The notes beneath the pieces were generated by a model. The model searched no databases, was not told the DNA's origin, and saw nothing but the letters and a program-made list of their open reading frames with translations. DNA of 6,280 bases from an uncultured Clostridia bacterium (GTDB lineage Bacteria; Bacillota; Clostridia; Oscillospirales; Oscillospiraceae): assembly GCA_947177005.1 (NCBI GenBank), contig CAMWSZ010000187.1, positions 1-6,280 of the forward strand. The letters are read 5' to 3'. Positions 1 through 5,331 of this stretch are shown piece by piece (the first letter of the stretch is position 1; each line of letters begins with the position of its first letter). The translations under genes were made by a program, and so were the position numbers.

Positions 1-17
1 CTTTGAGCAGCTTGCAC

Positions 18-46
18 AGTATACCAAACTGTCCACCATTTGTCAA
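18..46 (-). promoter_or_regulatory. Sigma-A promoter P2, firing leftward out of the window
   Basis: On the minus strand a perfect -35 TTGACA (41-46) is followed after exactly 17 bp by TATACT (18-23). Upstream of the -35, the minus strand carries phased A-tracts between about 47 and 80 that resemble an UP element. Transcription would start near position 11, so the product lies outside the window. This is the nearer of two tandem copies. The other (121-149) shares the flanks GCTTGACAAAT and TTTG-N-TATACT, but the centre of its spacer is unrelated. Confidence 0.85.
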
Positions 47-120
47 GCCTTTTTTTGGACTTTTCAAATCTTTTTTGTGCCGCCAGCTGTCATACTCCCG
101 TACCGCCGGGCGACTTGGCT

Positions 121-149
121 AGTATAGCAAAGGCTTCCTGATTTGTCAA
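121..149 (-). promoter_or_regulatory. Sigma-A promoter P1, tandem copy firing leftward
   Basis: The minus strand shows TTGACA (144-149), a 17-bp spacer and TATACT (121-126), identical in both hexamers and in spacing to the promoter 103 bp further downstream. The region upstream of the -35 (150-184) is rich in A and T tracts. Two matched strong promoters about 100 bp apart are typical of rRNA and other stable-RNA operons in Bacillota. The identity of the driven gene is inference, because it lies off the left edge. Confidence 0.85.
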
Positions 150-193
150 GCGTGTTTTTGAAAAAAATCCGGAAAATTTTTCTGCACATTCCG

Positions 194-222
194 CAGACAA
201 TTTTTCGCATCCGTGCTATAGT
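194..222 (+). promoter_or_regulatory. Candidate extended -10 promoter for the 283-2127 operon
   Basis: A -35-like CAGACA (194-199, 4 of 6 matches) is separated by 17 bp from TATAGT (217-222), which is preceded by TG-C at 214-216, the extended -10 element. Transcription would start near 229, giving a leader of about 55 nt before the ATG at 283. It is back to back with the leftward promoter P1. Confidence 0.55.
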
Positions 223-224
223 AT

Positions 225-259
225 ATATAGTAATGCCGGGCAGACCGGACATACTATAT
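225..259. repeat. Inverted repeat at the start of the 283-1242 leader
   Basis: ATATAGTA (225-232) is repeated in inverted form as TACTATAT (252-259), with an inner CCGG...CCGG pairing (236-239 and 245-248). It starts just after the -10 element and covers the predicted transcription start, so it could be an operator or a 5' mRNA hairpin. The arms are AT-rich and could arise by chance. A short palindrome, CTGTACAG, follows at 261-268. Confidence 0.35.
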
Positions 260-282
260 TCTGTACAGCGAGGTAAGAGGCG

Positions 283-1242
283 ATGCAAGCACTCTATCTG
301 TATCTGGGCAAGATAGCGGGTCCGCTCACAGTATACAGTCTATGGTTTCTGCTGCTGATGGTATACAGTTTTCTGGGCTGGTGCTGTGAGATGGTCTACT
401 GTTCCTTATGTGAGGGGCATCTATGTGAGAAGCGCGGCTTTTTGAACGGGCCGGTGTGTCCGGTCTACGGCCACGGCGCGCTGCTGGTACTGATCATATT
501 GCGGGGCGGGTGTGAGACGCCGCTGCTGACATTTTTATATGGCGCGGTATTGACATCGGTCATAGAATATATCACGAGTTATTATATGGAGAAGCTGTTT
601 CACATGCGCTGGTGGGACTACAGCGGGCGGCGGTTCAATCTGTTCGGGCGAGTATGTCTGCGCAACTCCGCGTTATTTGGGGCAGCGTGTGTGGTACTCT
701 GTCATATTTTGGCGCAGGGGGTAATGCAGTGGGCAGTACTGCTGATACGGGACGGCATTGGCATACCGTTGGCGCTGGTCTTGACTATCCTATACGGAGG
801 GGATATTATAGTATCGGTCCGCAGTGCGTACCGGATCGGGGAGCGGCTGGTGAAGCTGCACGCGATACACGACGAGCTGGCGGCGAAGCTGGAGGAGCTG
901 AAGGCCGCGCATGAGCAGGCCATGGCCGCGCAGAAGGAGCGGGTAGAGGAATTTGTATACGCGGCGCGGCAGAGCGCCGCGGAGAAGCGGGCGGAAGCGG
1001 CGGAGGACATCCAGGCGAAGCTGGAGCGGATCAAAGGGGAACAGGAGCGGGTGAAGGAATCGCACCGGCGGCTGCTTGCGGCGGTAGAGGCGGAAGCGCA
1101 GGACCGTATGCGGCGGCTGTATGAAAGATCGGGATATTTTGAGCGCCGGTTACTGCGGTCGTTCCCTGCGCTGCACTCCCCTCGCCACGGGGAAGCGCTG
1201 AAAAAACTGCGGGAATATCTGGAGGACCGAAGGGAAAAGTAG
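283..1242 (+). CDS. Putative ABC-transporter type IV (CmpB-like) membrane protein with C-terminal coiled coil
   Basis: A 319-residue integral membrane protein resembling the clostridial 'putative ABC transporter permease' family (PF06541, ABC_trans_CmpB), whose biochemical role is not established. The N-terminal half has about five hydrophobic segments (roughly residues 17-38, 62-80, 82-100, 128-148, 158-178). Between them are the motifs I associate with the family: GWCCE (32-36), RGFLNGPVCPVYG (51-63), EY (95-96), RWWDYSG (109-115) and FNLFGR..L (118-126). From about residue 185 to 285 the protein turns hydrophilic and rich in Glu, Ala, Lys and Arg with a heptad character, predicting a long cytoplasmic coiled coil. 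The ATG is preceded by GAGGT at 270-274, 8 nt away. It is followed 51 bp later by the Mrp-like ATPase and is probably cotranscribed with it. No ATP-binding cassette partner is present, so a transport role is only inferred from the family name. Confidence 0.85.
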   Translation: MQALYLYLGKIAGPLTVYSLWFLLLMVYSFLGWCCEMVYCSLCEGHLCEKRGFLNGPVCPVYGHGALLVLIILRGGCETPLLTFLYGAVLTSVIEYITSYYMEKLFHMRWWDYSGRRFNLFGRVCLRNSALFGAACVVLCHILAQGVMQWAVLLIRDGIGIPLALVLTILYGGDIIVSVRSAYRIGERLVKLHAIHDELAAKLEELKAAHEQAMAAQKERVEEFVYAARQSAAEKRAEAAEDIQAKLERIKGEQERVKESHRRLLAAVEAEAQDRMRRLYERSGYFERRLLRSFPALHSPRHGEALKKLREYLEDRREK

Positions 1243-1293
1243 GGCTTCAGGATTCTATAAAACAAAAAAACAGGAAATGGAGATGTAGAAGCA

Positions 1294-2127
1294 ATGTCAG
1301 AATGCACGCATGACTGTAGCACATGCGGCGAGAGCTGTGGGGAGCGGACACAGCCCCAGTCGCTGCTCAAGGAGCACAACCCGGCGGCACGGGTCGGGAA
1401 AGTATTTGGGGTAGTATCCGGCAAAGGCGGCGTCGGCAAATCAATGGTGACGAGCCAGTTAGCGGTAATGATGCGGCGCCGGGGGAACAAGACCGGCATA
1501 CTGGATGCGGACATAACGGGTCCGTCGATCCCGAAGGGGTTTGGCATTCACGCGCGGGCAATGGGAGACGAGCGGGGTTTGATTCCGGTGGAGACGTCAA
1601 CGGGGATACAGCTCATGAGCGTGAATCTGCTGTTAGACGACGAGACGGACCCGGTCTTATGGCGCGGGCCAATGATTGGCGGAGTGGTGACGCAGTTCTG
1701 GACGGATGTGATTTGGGATGTAGACTATTTATTTGTAGACATGCCGCCGGGAACCGGGGATGTAGCGCTGAGTGTATTTCAGTCTCTGCCGCTGGACGGG
1801 GTGATAATCGTAGCATCGCCGCAGGAGCTGGTGAGCATGGTAGTAGAGAAAGCGGTGAAGATGGCGGAGATGATGAACATTCCGATTGCCGGTGTAGTAG
1901 AAAACATGAGTTATCTGGTATGTCCGGACTGCGGGAAAGAGATCCCACTGTTTGGCGCGGGGAAGACGCAGGCGGCGGCGGACGCGCATCATCTGCCGCT
2001 GTTAGCGCGGATGCCGGTAGACCCGGCGCTGGCTGAGTTAGCGGACAAGGGACGGATAGAAGATTTCCAGGGCGAGTGGCTGAAGGGAGCCGCGGATATT
2101 CTGGAGAAATTTCAGCGCCAGGCGTAA
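1294..2127 (+). CDS. Mrp/NBP35-family P-loop ATPase, Fe-S cluster carrier
   Basis: A 277-residue cytosolic ATPase of the Mrp/ApbC/NBP35 group, which carries and transfers iron-sulfur clusters to apo-proteins. The deviant Walker A motif GKGGVGKS is at residues 43-50, followed by LDADITGPS (70-78) and the switch region DMPPGTGD (149-156). The paired CPDC cysteines (Cys210 and Cys213) match the conserved C-x-x-C that bridges a 4Fe-4S cluster across the dimer. The N-terminus adds a cysteine group (Cys4, 8, 11, 15), like the NBP35 extension, suggesting a second cluster site. This version is common in clostridial homologues and absent from short Mrp proteins. The start is supported by GGAG at 1279-1282, 11 nt before the ATG. 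The gene sits downstream of the CmpB-like membrane protein with no terminator between them, but no shared function is evident. Family assignment is firm; the client proteins are unknown. Confidence 0.95.
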   Translation: MSECTHDCSTCGESCGERTQPQSLLKEHNPAARVGKVFGVVSGKGGVGKSMVTSQLAVMMRRRGNKTGILDADITGPSIPKGFGIHARAMGDERGLIPVETSTGIQLMSVNLLLDDETDPVLWRGPMIGGVVTQFWTDVIWDVDYLFVDMPPGTGDVALSVFQSLPLDGVIIVASPQELVSMVVEKAVKMAEMMNIPIAGVVENMSYLVCPDCGKEIPLFGAGKTQAAADAHHLPLLARMPVDPALAELADKGRIEDFQGEWLKGAADILEKFQRQA

Positions 2128-2184
2128 TATTTGTTCCAGAAAGCAACAGGTTACCGCATCAAAAAATTGAAGGAACCGGAAATA

Positions 2185-2214
2185 GAGCCAAGACGGCACG
2201 GACCGTTTTGGCTC
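2185..2214. terminator. Shared bidirectional terminator hairpin between convergent operons
   Basis: GAGCCAAGACGG (2185-2196) pairs with CCGTTTTGGCTC (2203-2214) as a 12-bp stem with one G-U wobble and a 6-nt loop. On the plus strand it is followed by TTAATTTA, a modest T-rich tail suited to ending the Mrp transcript. It lies 57 bp after the Mrp stop codon and directly adjoins the stop of the converging alpha/beta hydrolase (TAA at 2220-2222). On the minus strand the tail is TATTTCC, which is weaker. Confidence 0.7.
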
Positions 2215-2219
2215 TTAAT

Positions 2220-3020
2220 TTATGGATCAGCGGTCAGAAAACGCAGGATTCTCGCGTTAAAGTCGGGGGCTTCCTCATAGGCGGCATGACCGAGGTCCGG
2301 GTACAGGAACAGTTCACAGCCCAGTTCCCGGGCGATTTCCACCGACGCCTCCGCGGTCACGACGGCATCCAGTTTTCCGCCGATGACGAAAGCGGGGCAG
2401 GAGATTTTATGGAGCACAGGGAAGGCACAACACGTCAGGCAGGACTTGGCGAGGGCGGTAAAACGTTTGGAATCTTTAGGCTTAGCGGCCTTAGCCAGAA
2501 GCGGGACGAGCAATTTATATTTCCGGACAAGCCGGTCAGAGTACAATTTCTCGATCATATCGGAAAACAGTTCGTCAAACCGGTTATTTTCGGCTAAAGA
2601 GATCCAGTTTTGCAGCACGGCGCAGAGGACGGGATTCGATCTGGCGGCGGTGACGCCCAGCGCGAGTTTGCGGACGAGCTGAGGGAATTCAGCGGCGAGT
2701 TCGAGGGCGATCATCCCGCCTTGTGAGACGCCGAAGACATCCGCCGGACCAATGCCGAGCTGTTCGACTGCCTGAGCGGCATCGCGGGCGAGGCCGCGAA
2801 TCGTGCAGGAATCCGGGATCAGCGATTTTTTATCCAGGACATAAACGGTATAAAGCTTTGCGAAATCCCGGTACAGGAACGCCAGCGAATGGGCGGCGCT
2901 GTTCACGTCTCTGAGGCTCAGGCCGGGGAGCATGACCAAATTTTTCTCACCGGTTCCGAAGCGCACGCAGTTCAAGGGGACGCCGTCCAAAGACAGCGAC
3001 AGCTTTTCAGCACGGAGCAT
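2220..3020 (-). CDS. Alpha/beta-fold hydrolase
   Basis: A 266-residue soluble protein of the alpha/beta hydrolase superfamily; the substrate cannot be read from the sequence. The oxyanion-hole strand ends in LPGLS (31-35). The nucleophile elbow is GVSQGG (97-102), giving Ser99. Asp218 in GGKLDAVV and His245 in LGHAAYEE complete a plausible triad in the usual order and spacing. The region between about residues 130 and 200 is the cap domain. No signal peptide is apparent. The ATG at 3018-3020 is preceded by GGAGG (3028-3032) at 7 nt. The gene lies 53 bp downstream of the DHH phosphoesterase on the same strand, with a hairpin in the gap, so they are probably one transcript. Esterase, lipase or peptidase activity are all possible. 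Confidence 0.88.
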   Translation of the reverse strand: MLRAEKLSLSLDGVPLNCVRFGTGEKNLVMLPGLSLRDVNSAAHSLAFLYRDFAKLYTVYVLDKKSLIPDSCTIRGLARDAAQAVEQLGIGPADVFGVSQGGMIALELAAEFPQLVRKLALGVTAARSNPVLCAVLQNWISLAENNRFDELFSDMIEKLYSDRLVRKYKLLVPLLAKAAKPKDSKRFTALAKSCLTCCAFPVLHKISCPAFVIGGKLDAVVTAEASVEIARELGCELFLYPDLGHAAYEEAPDFNARILRFLTADP

Positions 3021-3040
3021 AAGCCATCCTCCAGACGAAG

Positions 3041-3066
3041 CCCCCGGAACAGCATTGTTCCGGGGG
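3041..3066 (-). repeat. Intercistronic 11-bp hairpin between phosphoesterase and hydrolase genes
   Basis: CCCCCGGAACA (3041-3051) and TGTTCCGGGGG (3056-3066) form a perfect 11-bp GC-rich stem with a 4-nt loop. It sits just after the phosphoesterase stop codon (3074-3076) and upstream of the hydrolase ribosome binding site. In the leftward transcript the stem is followed by CTTCGTC rather than a U-run, so it is a poor intrinsic terminator. It fits better as an mRNA stabiliser or partial attenuator that lowers hydrolase expression. Confidence 0.6.
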
Positions 3067-3073
3067 GGAAATG

Positions 3074-3994
3074 TTAGTTATTAGCGAGTTCGCAGAGTTC
3101 TTTGAGCATTTTAGGCAATTCGGCGTCCATCGTTTCGTTGCTGAACTGGCAGGTGCCGACCTTTTTATGGCCGCCGCCGTTATATTTGAGCATCAGGCTG
3201 CCCACGTCCATCGTAGCGGTACGGTTCAGGATGCTGTAGCCGACGGCGGCGGAGCAGCCCTGACCGCCCTTGCCGCTGACGATCCAGGCGGAGACATTCT
3301 GTTCGGGGTACATACTGTAGATCATGAAGCGGTTGCCGGTATAGATAGGATCAACGCCGCGCAGGTCAGAGATAATGACATTGCCATCCACTCTGGTATG
3401 AGCGGCGACCATCTCTTTAAACTTCTCGGTTTGTTCCTGATAGACCTCAATGCGCTCCTGAATATCCTTCATGGCGAGGATTTCGTCCACGGTTTTGACG
3501 CGGCAGGCATCCAGGAGGACTTCCATCAGCTTATAGTTGGGGGTAGAGAAGTTATGCCAGCGGCCGAGGCCGGTTCTGGGGTCCATGAGGAAACCGATCA
3601 GGATCCAGCCTTTGGGATTCATGACCTCATCAAGGGTCAGGTTGCCGGAATCGACCTTATCGACGGCCTCCATGACCTCACCGAACTGTGGGAATTTTTC
3701 CGCGCCACCGTAGTAGTCATAGATGATTCTGGCGCAGGACGGGGTAAGGCGGCTTTCGCCCTTAAATTTACCCTCCAGGGCGAGGCGTTCATGTTCACTG
3801 GAGTGGTGGTCGAACCAGAGGCCGCAGCCCTCAACGAAGGGGACGTTAGCGAGGCAGTCGTTTTCATTGATTTCCACCAGGCCGTCTTGGAGGTCTTTGG
3901 GGTGGGCGAATTTCCAGCAGTCAATGACGCCGGCCTCCAGCAGCAGTGCGCCGCAGACCAAACCGTCAAAATCAGAGCGTGTAACTAATCTCAC
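3074..3994 (-). CDS. DHH-family phosphoesterase ('exopolyphosphatase'-like)
   Basis: A 306-residue cytosolic metal-dependent phosphoesterase of the DHH superfamily, of the type often annotated as exopolyphosphatase in clostridia and deltaproteobacteria. The actual substrate (polyphosphate, oligonucleotide or cyclic-dinucleotide product) is not shown by sequence. Counting from the GTG start, the metal-binding motifs are SDFDG (7-11), FDHHSSEH (61-68, the name-giving DHH at 62-64) and VDKVDSG (111-117). The C-terminal DHHA1-like substrate lobe ends in GGGHKKVGTC (273-282). I chose the GTG at 3992-3994 because GGAGG lies 9 nt upstream (4004-4008) and because family members begin with an MRLVTRSDFDG-like sequence. 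The longer ATG start at 4048 has no ribosome binding site and would begin right at the predicted -10 element. It is probably cotranscribed with the downstream hydrolase. Confidence 0.92.
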   Translation of the reverse strand: MRLVTRSDFDGLVCGALLLEAGVIDCWKFAHPKDLQDGLVEINENDCLANVPFVEGCGLWFDHHSSEHERLALEGKFKGESRLTPSCARIIYDYYGGAEKFPQFGEVMEAVDKVDSGNLTLDEVMNPKGWILIGFLMDPRTGLGRWHNFSTPNYKLMEVLLDACRVKTVDEILAMKDIQERIEVYQEQTEKFKEMVAAHTRVDGNVIISDLRGVDPIYTGNRFMIYSMYPEQNVSAWIVSGKGGQGCSAAVGYSILNRTATMDVGSLMLKYNGGGHKKVGTCQFSNETMDAELPKMLKELCELANN

Positions 3995-4046
3995 TTGCTT
4001 AATCCTCCTATAAAAAATAATCAGCGCATATGTAGCAGGCAGCACC

Positions 4047-4075
4047 ATTGTATCATAGTTCCCTCTGCATTACCA
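4047..4075 (-). promoter_or_regulatory. Extended -10 promoter for the phosphoesterase gene
   Basis: On the minus strand TGA-TACAAT (4047-4055) gives a 5-of-6 -10 box (4047-4052) with an extended TG element. The -35 position for a 17-bp spacer (4070-4075) reads TGGTAA, a weak match. Transcription would start near 4040, leaving a leader of about 45 nt that holds the GGAGG site. The upstream HTH gene has no visible terminator, so some transcripts may also come through from it. Confidence 0.5.
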
Positions 4076-4096
4076 TAGCGAATTTAACCTTTTTAG

Positions 4097-4324
4097 CTAT
4101 AAATATCCGGCGGCATTCTGGTCGAGGAATTCTCTGACGGACAGATGAAAAACGCCGGCGATTTTATAAATGGTCTGGATTCTGGGTTTTTTACATTTAC
4201 CCTCAATAATATTGTCCAAGGTAGCCTTATTCATATGGCATCTGGCGGCCAGCTGACCAATGGTCAAGTCATGGATCTGACAGAGTTCCAGGATTCTGCC
4301 GGCAATCAATTTATGATATTCCAT
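4097..4324 (-). CDS. Small HTH (XRE/Cro-like) transcriptional regulator
   Basis: A 75-residue protein that is little more than a helix-turn-helix domain of the Cro/C1 type. It contains LTIGQLAARCHMNKATLDNI (20-39), with the recognition helix around residues 30-40, followed by the typical KKPRIQTIYKIAGVFHLSVREFL segment (about 45-67 in total). It probably binds DNA as a dimer; the target is unknown. The ATG at 4322-4324 begins a sequence of the MEYHKLIAGRIL type, as in other small clostridial HTH proteins. The frame stays open to an ATG at 4435, but that extension is out-of-frame noise from the overlapping small ORF. AAAGGAG (4338-4344) is 13 nt upstream, a little far, so translation may depend on coupling to the small ORF, whose stop overlaps this start by 14 nt. 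Self-regulation of the strong upstream promoter is a reasonable guess but unproven. Confidence 0.85.
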   Translation of the reverse strand: MEYHKLIAGRILELCQIHDLTIGQLAARCHMNKATLDNIIEGKCKKPRIQTIYKIAGVFHLSVREFLDQNAAGYL

Positions 4325-4457
4325 ATTCCGCCAAACACTCCTTTGCCAACACATTGGCAGCGCCGGATACAACCGGCAGGCAGCAAATATGGTCATAGGA
4401 ATCCTGTGCGACACCGGCAATAATAGAGACCGCATTTTTCAAGAGCAAACTGGCCAT
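4311..4457 (-). CDS. Small 48-residue ORF preceding and overlapping the HTH gene
   Basis: I do not recognise this protein. The minus-strand frame runs from ATG at 4455-4457 to TAA at 4311-4313, 48 residues, beginning MASLLLKNAVSII and ending ECLAEYGIS. Support for translation is a near-ideal ribosome binding site, GGGAGG (4464-4469), 6 nt before the ATG; a perfect sigma-A promoter upstream; and a 14-nt overlap with the HTH start that would couple the two. The N-terminal third is moderately hydrophobic (LLLKNAVSIIAGVA) but too short and mixed for a clear membrane segment. It has three cysteines, two adjacent (Cys25 and Cys26). It could be a small partner of the HTH regulator, a leader peptide that controls HTH translation, or a decayed gene remnant. 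Confidence 0.6.
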   Translation of the reverse strand: MASLLLKNAVSIIAGVAQDSYDHICCLPVVSGAANVLAKECLAEYGIS

Positions 4458-4472
4458 TTAATTCCTCCCGTA

Positions 4473-4521
4473 CCTGTCCTGCGCAGCGATTCCGCAAGGA
4501 GTGCGGGACGCAGCTGTCAGG
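4473..4521 (-). promoter_or_regulatory. Structured mRNA leader before the small ORF
   Basis: In the leftward transcript starting near 4533, several segments can pair across one hairpin: CCTG (4518-4521) with CAGG (4473-4476), CTGCG (4509-4513) with CGCAG (4479-4483), and CCGC (4503-4506) with GCGG (4492-4495). The structure ends just before the GGGAGG site at 4464-4469, so it could affect ribosome access. It does not match a riboswitch class I recognise, and there is no U-run after it. Confidence 0.4.
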
Positions 4522-4539
4522 AGACGAATCGTTTTCTAA

Positions 4540-4568
4540 ATTATACATAAACACGGGCAAAATGTCAA
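4540..4568 (-). promoter_or_regulatory. Perfect-consensus sigma-A promoter for the small ORF/HTH operon
   Basis: On the minus strand TTGACA (4563-4568) and TATAAT (4540-4545) are both exact consensus with a 17-bp spacer. Transcription would start near 4533, giving a leader of about 76 nt to the small ORF ATG at 4457. Such a strong core promoter before a small regulator gene usually implies repression, possibly by the HTH protein itself (inference). The stretch from here to the carD terminator (4569-4712) holds only the plus-strand promoter listed separately. Confidence 0.85.
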
Positions 4569-4649
4569 CGGCTTTGTCAGCGGCAGTTTAACGGTTCCAG
4601 TGGGGGCGGCTGGAGCTGTGGCAATCGTGGAATGACCCCCAAAATAATC

Positions 4650-4678
4650 TTGACAAAGCGAGGCAGTTTCGGTACACT
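4650..4678 (+). promoter_or_regulatory. Plus-strand promoter facing the carD-like gene, target unknown
   Basis: TTGACA (4650-4655) is followed after exactly 17 bp by TACACT (4673-4678). Transcription would begin near 4685 and run rightward through the carD terminator hairpin and antisense to the carD-like coding region. No plus-strand gene with a ribosome binding site starts downstream before 5468. It could yield an antisense or small RNA, or be a chance match. Confidence 0.5.
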
Positions 4679-4712
4679 CCATTTACCGGCAAAAAGCAGT
4701 AAAAAGGGGGCG

Positions 4713-4744
4713 GCCCCGGTCCGGACACGAAACCGGACCGGGGC
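4713..4744 (-). terminator. Intrinsic terminator of the carD-like gene
   Basis: GCCCCGGTCCGG (4713-4724) and CCGGACCGGGGC (4733-4744) form a perfect 12-bp GC-rich stem with an 8-nt loop, starting 8 nt after the carD-like stop codon at 4753-4755. In the leftward transcript the stem is followed by CGCCCCC and then TTTTT, with a second T5 run shortly after. The T-tract is displaced by 7 nt, so efficiency may be moderate. On the plus strand there is no T-run. Confidence 0.7.
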
Positions 4745-4752
4745 GCAGCGCG

Positions 4753-5256
4753 TCATTCACCAACGGCTTTCGCAAAGTAGACGCCGACTTCCTCACGGGA
4801 AATATTCAAGGCGACGGCCAGCTCACCGTAGAGCAGGTCCTCAGCGCGTTTGCGGTAGCGCTCATCGACCTGACCGGGTTTACTGCCGTGAGCGAGACGT
4901 GCCTGTGATTTTTTGTAAGTGGTTTTGATGAGCCGGACCATATCCAGGCAGTTATGGGAGCGGATGATCTCCTGATAATACGCGCCGAGCACTCTGGGAT
5001 TGCGTTCGGTATGGGCAGGAGGCTGGATCTCGGGGATTATCCGGATCAGCTCTTCCGCTTCTTTTTTGGACAGTACCGGGCGCATCAGCACGGTAGTATC
5101 GACAGGGGTATAGATTTCCCCCATACGGTAAAGGGGCGCTAAAGTGTAATACAGTCTGTCTTTTTCATCCACCCCGGACATTGCCAGCGGCCCGACGGCC
5201 TCAACTCTGCAAACACCCTCACCTCCGTACACGATCAGTTCTCCAACACGAAACAT
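4753..5256 (-). CDS. CarD-family transcriptional regulator
   Basis: A 167-residue protein of the CarD/CdnL/TRCF-RID family. In this family the N-terminal Tudor-like domain binds the RNA polymerase beta subunit and the C-terminal helical domain contacts promoter DNA near the open-complex fork. The N-terminal part (about 1-60) has FRVGELIVYGGEGVCRVE at 2-19 and LYYTLAPLYRMGEIYTPVD at 35-53, both typical of the RNA-polymerase-interacting domain. The rest (about 64-167) is helical and ends with a conserved RAEDLLYGELAVAL-type helix (about 137-150). Length is normal for the family. The ATG at 5254-5256 has AAAGGAGG (5263-5270) 6 nt upstream. It is a single-gene unit with its own terminator and probably modulates rRNA or stress-related promoters globally, as CarD does in other phyla. 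That role is inferred. Confidence 0.93.
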   Translation of the reverse strand: MFRVGELIVYGGEGVCRVEAVGPLAMSGVDEKDRLYYTLAPLYRMGEIYTPVDTTVLMRPVLSKKEAEELIRIIPEIQPPAHTERNPRVLGAYYQEIIRSHNCLDMVRLIKTTYKKSQARLAHGSKPGQVDERYRKRAEDLLYGELAVALNISREEVGVYFAKAVGE

Positions 5257-5303
5257 TGTCAGCCTCCTTTCTTACACAAACCCGCAGTATTATTATTATT
5301 TTG

Positions 5304-5331
5304 TTGACTGAGCCGCAGGTTATAATATTAT
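5304..5331 (+). promoter_or_regulatory. Candidate promoter for the thiamine pyrophosphokinase gene
   Basis: TTGACT (5304-5309, 5 of 6) and TATTAT (5326-5331, 5 of 6) are separated by 16 bp on the plus strand, which would give a leader of about 130 nt. The region is very AT-rich, so alternatives exist, for example TAAAAT at 5395-5400. The -10 box overlaps the candidate minus-strand -10 of the carD-like gene. Confidence 0.4.

Noticed and set aside
64..288. Minus-strand open frame of 74 codons left of the first gene
   Set aside because: It has no ribosome binding site, its start lies inside the neighbouring coding sequence, and it runs across the P1 promoter and the rightward promoter.
702..1547. 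Long minus-strand open frame opposite the membrane protein and Mrp genes
   Set aside because: Its Ser/Arg/Ala-rich low-complexity translation is the mirror of two well-supported plus-strand genes, and it spans their intergenic gap.
3071..3988. 305-codon plus-strand open frame opposite the DHH phosphoesterase
   Set aside because: The minus-strand frame has all DHH motifs and a proper ribosome binding site; the plus-strand frame has no recognisable domain and begins within the phosphoesterase 3' end.
3995..4048. ATG start at 4048 for the phosphoesterase
   Set aside because: It lacks a ribosome binding site and coincides with the predicted -10 box; the GTG at 3994 has GGAGG at 9 nt.
4325..4435. 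Longer HTH protein starting at ATG 4435
   Set aside because: The extra residues have no family similarity and coincide with the small ORF in another frame; the start at 4324 matches the length and N-terminus of related small HTH proteins.
4601..4641. TGGGGG/CCCCCA inverted repeat between the divergent promoters as a terminator
   Set aside because: The stem is only 6 bp with a 29-nt loop and no U-run on either strand, and no gene ends before it on the plus strand.
4536..4682. 48-codon minus-strand ORF between the carD terminator and the HTH promoter
   Set aside because: There is no ribosome binding site before its ATG, and it runs through the TTGACA-17-TATAAT promoter.
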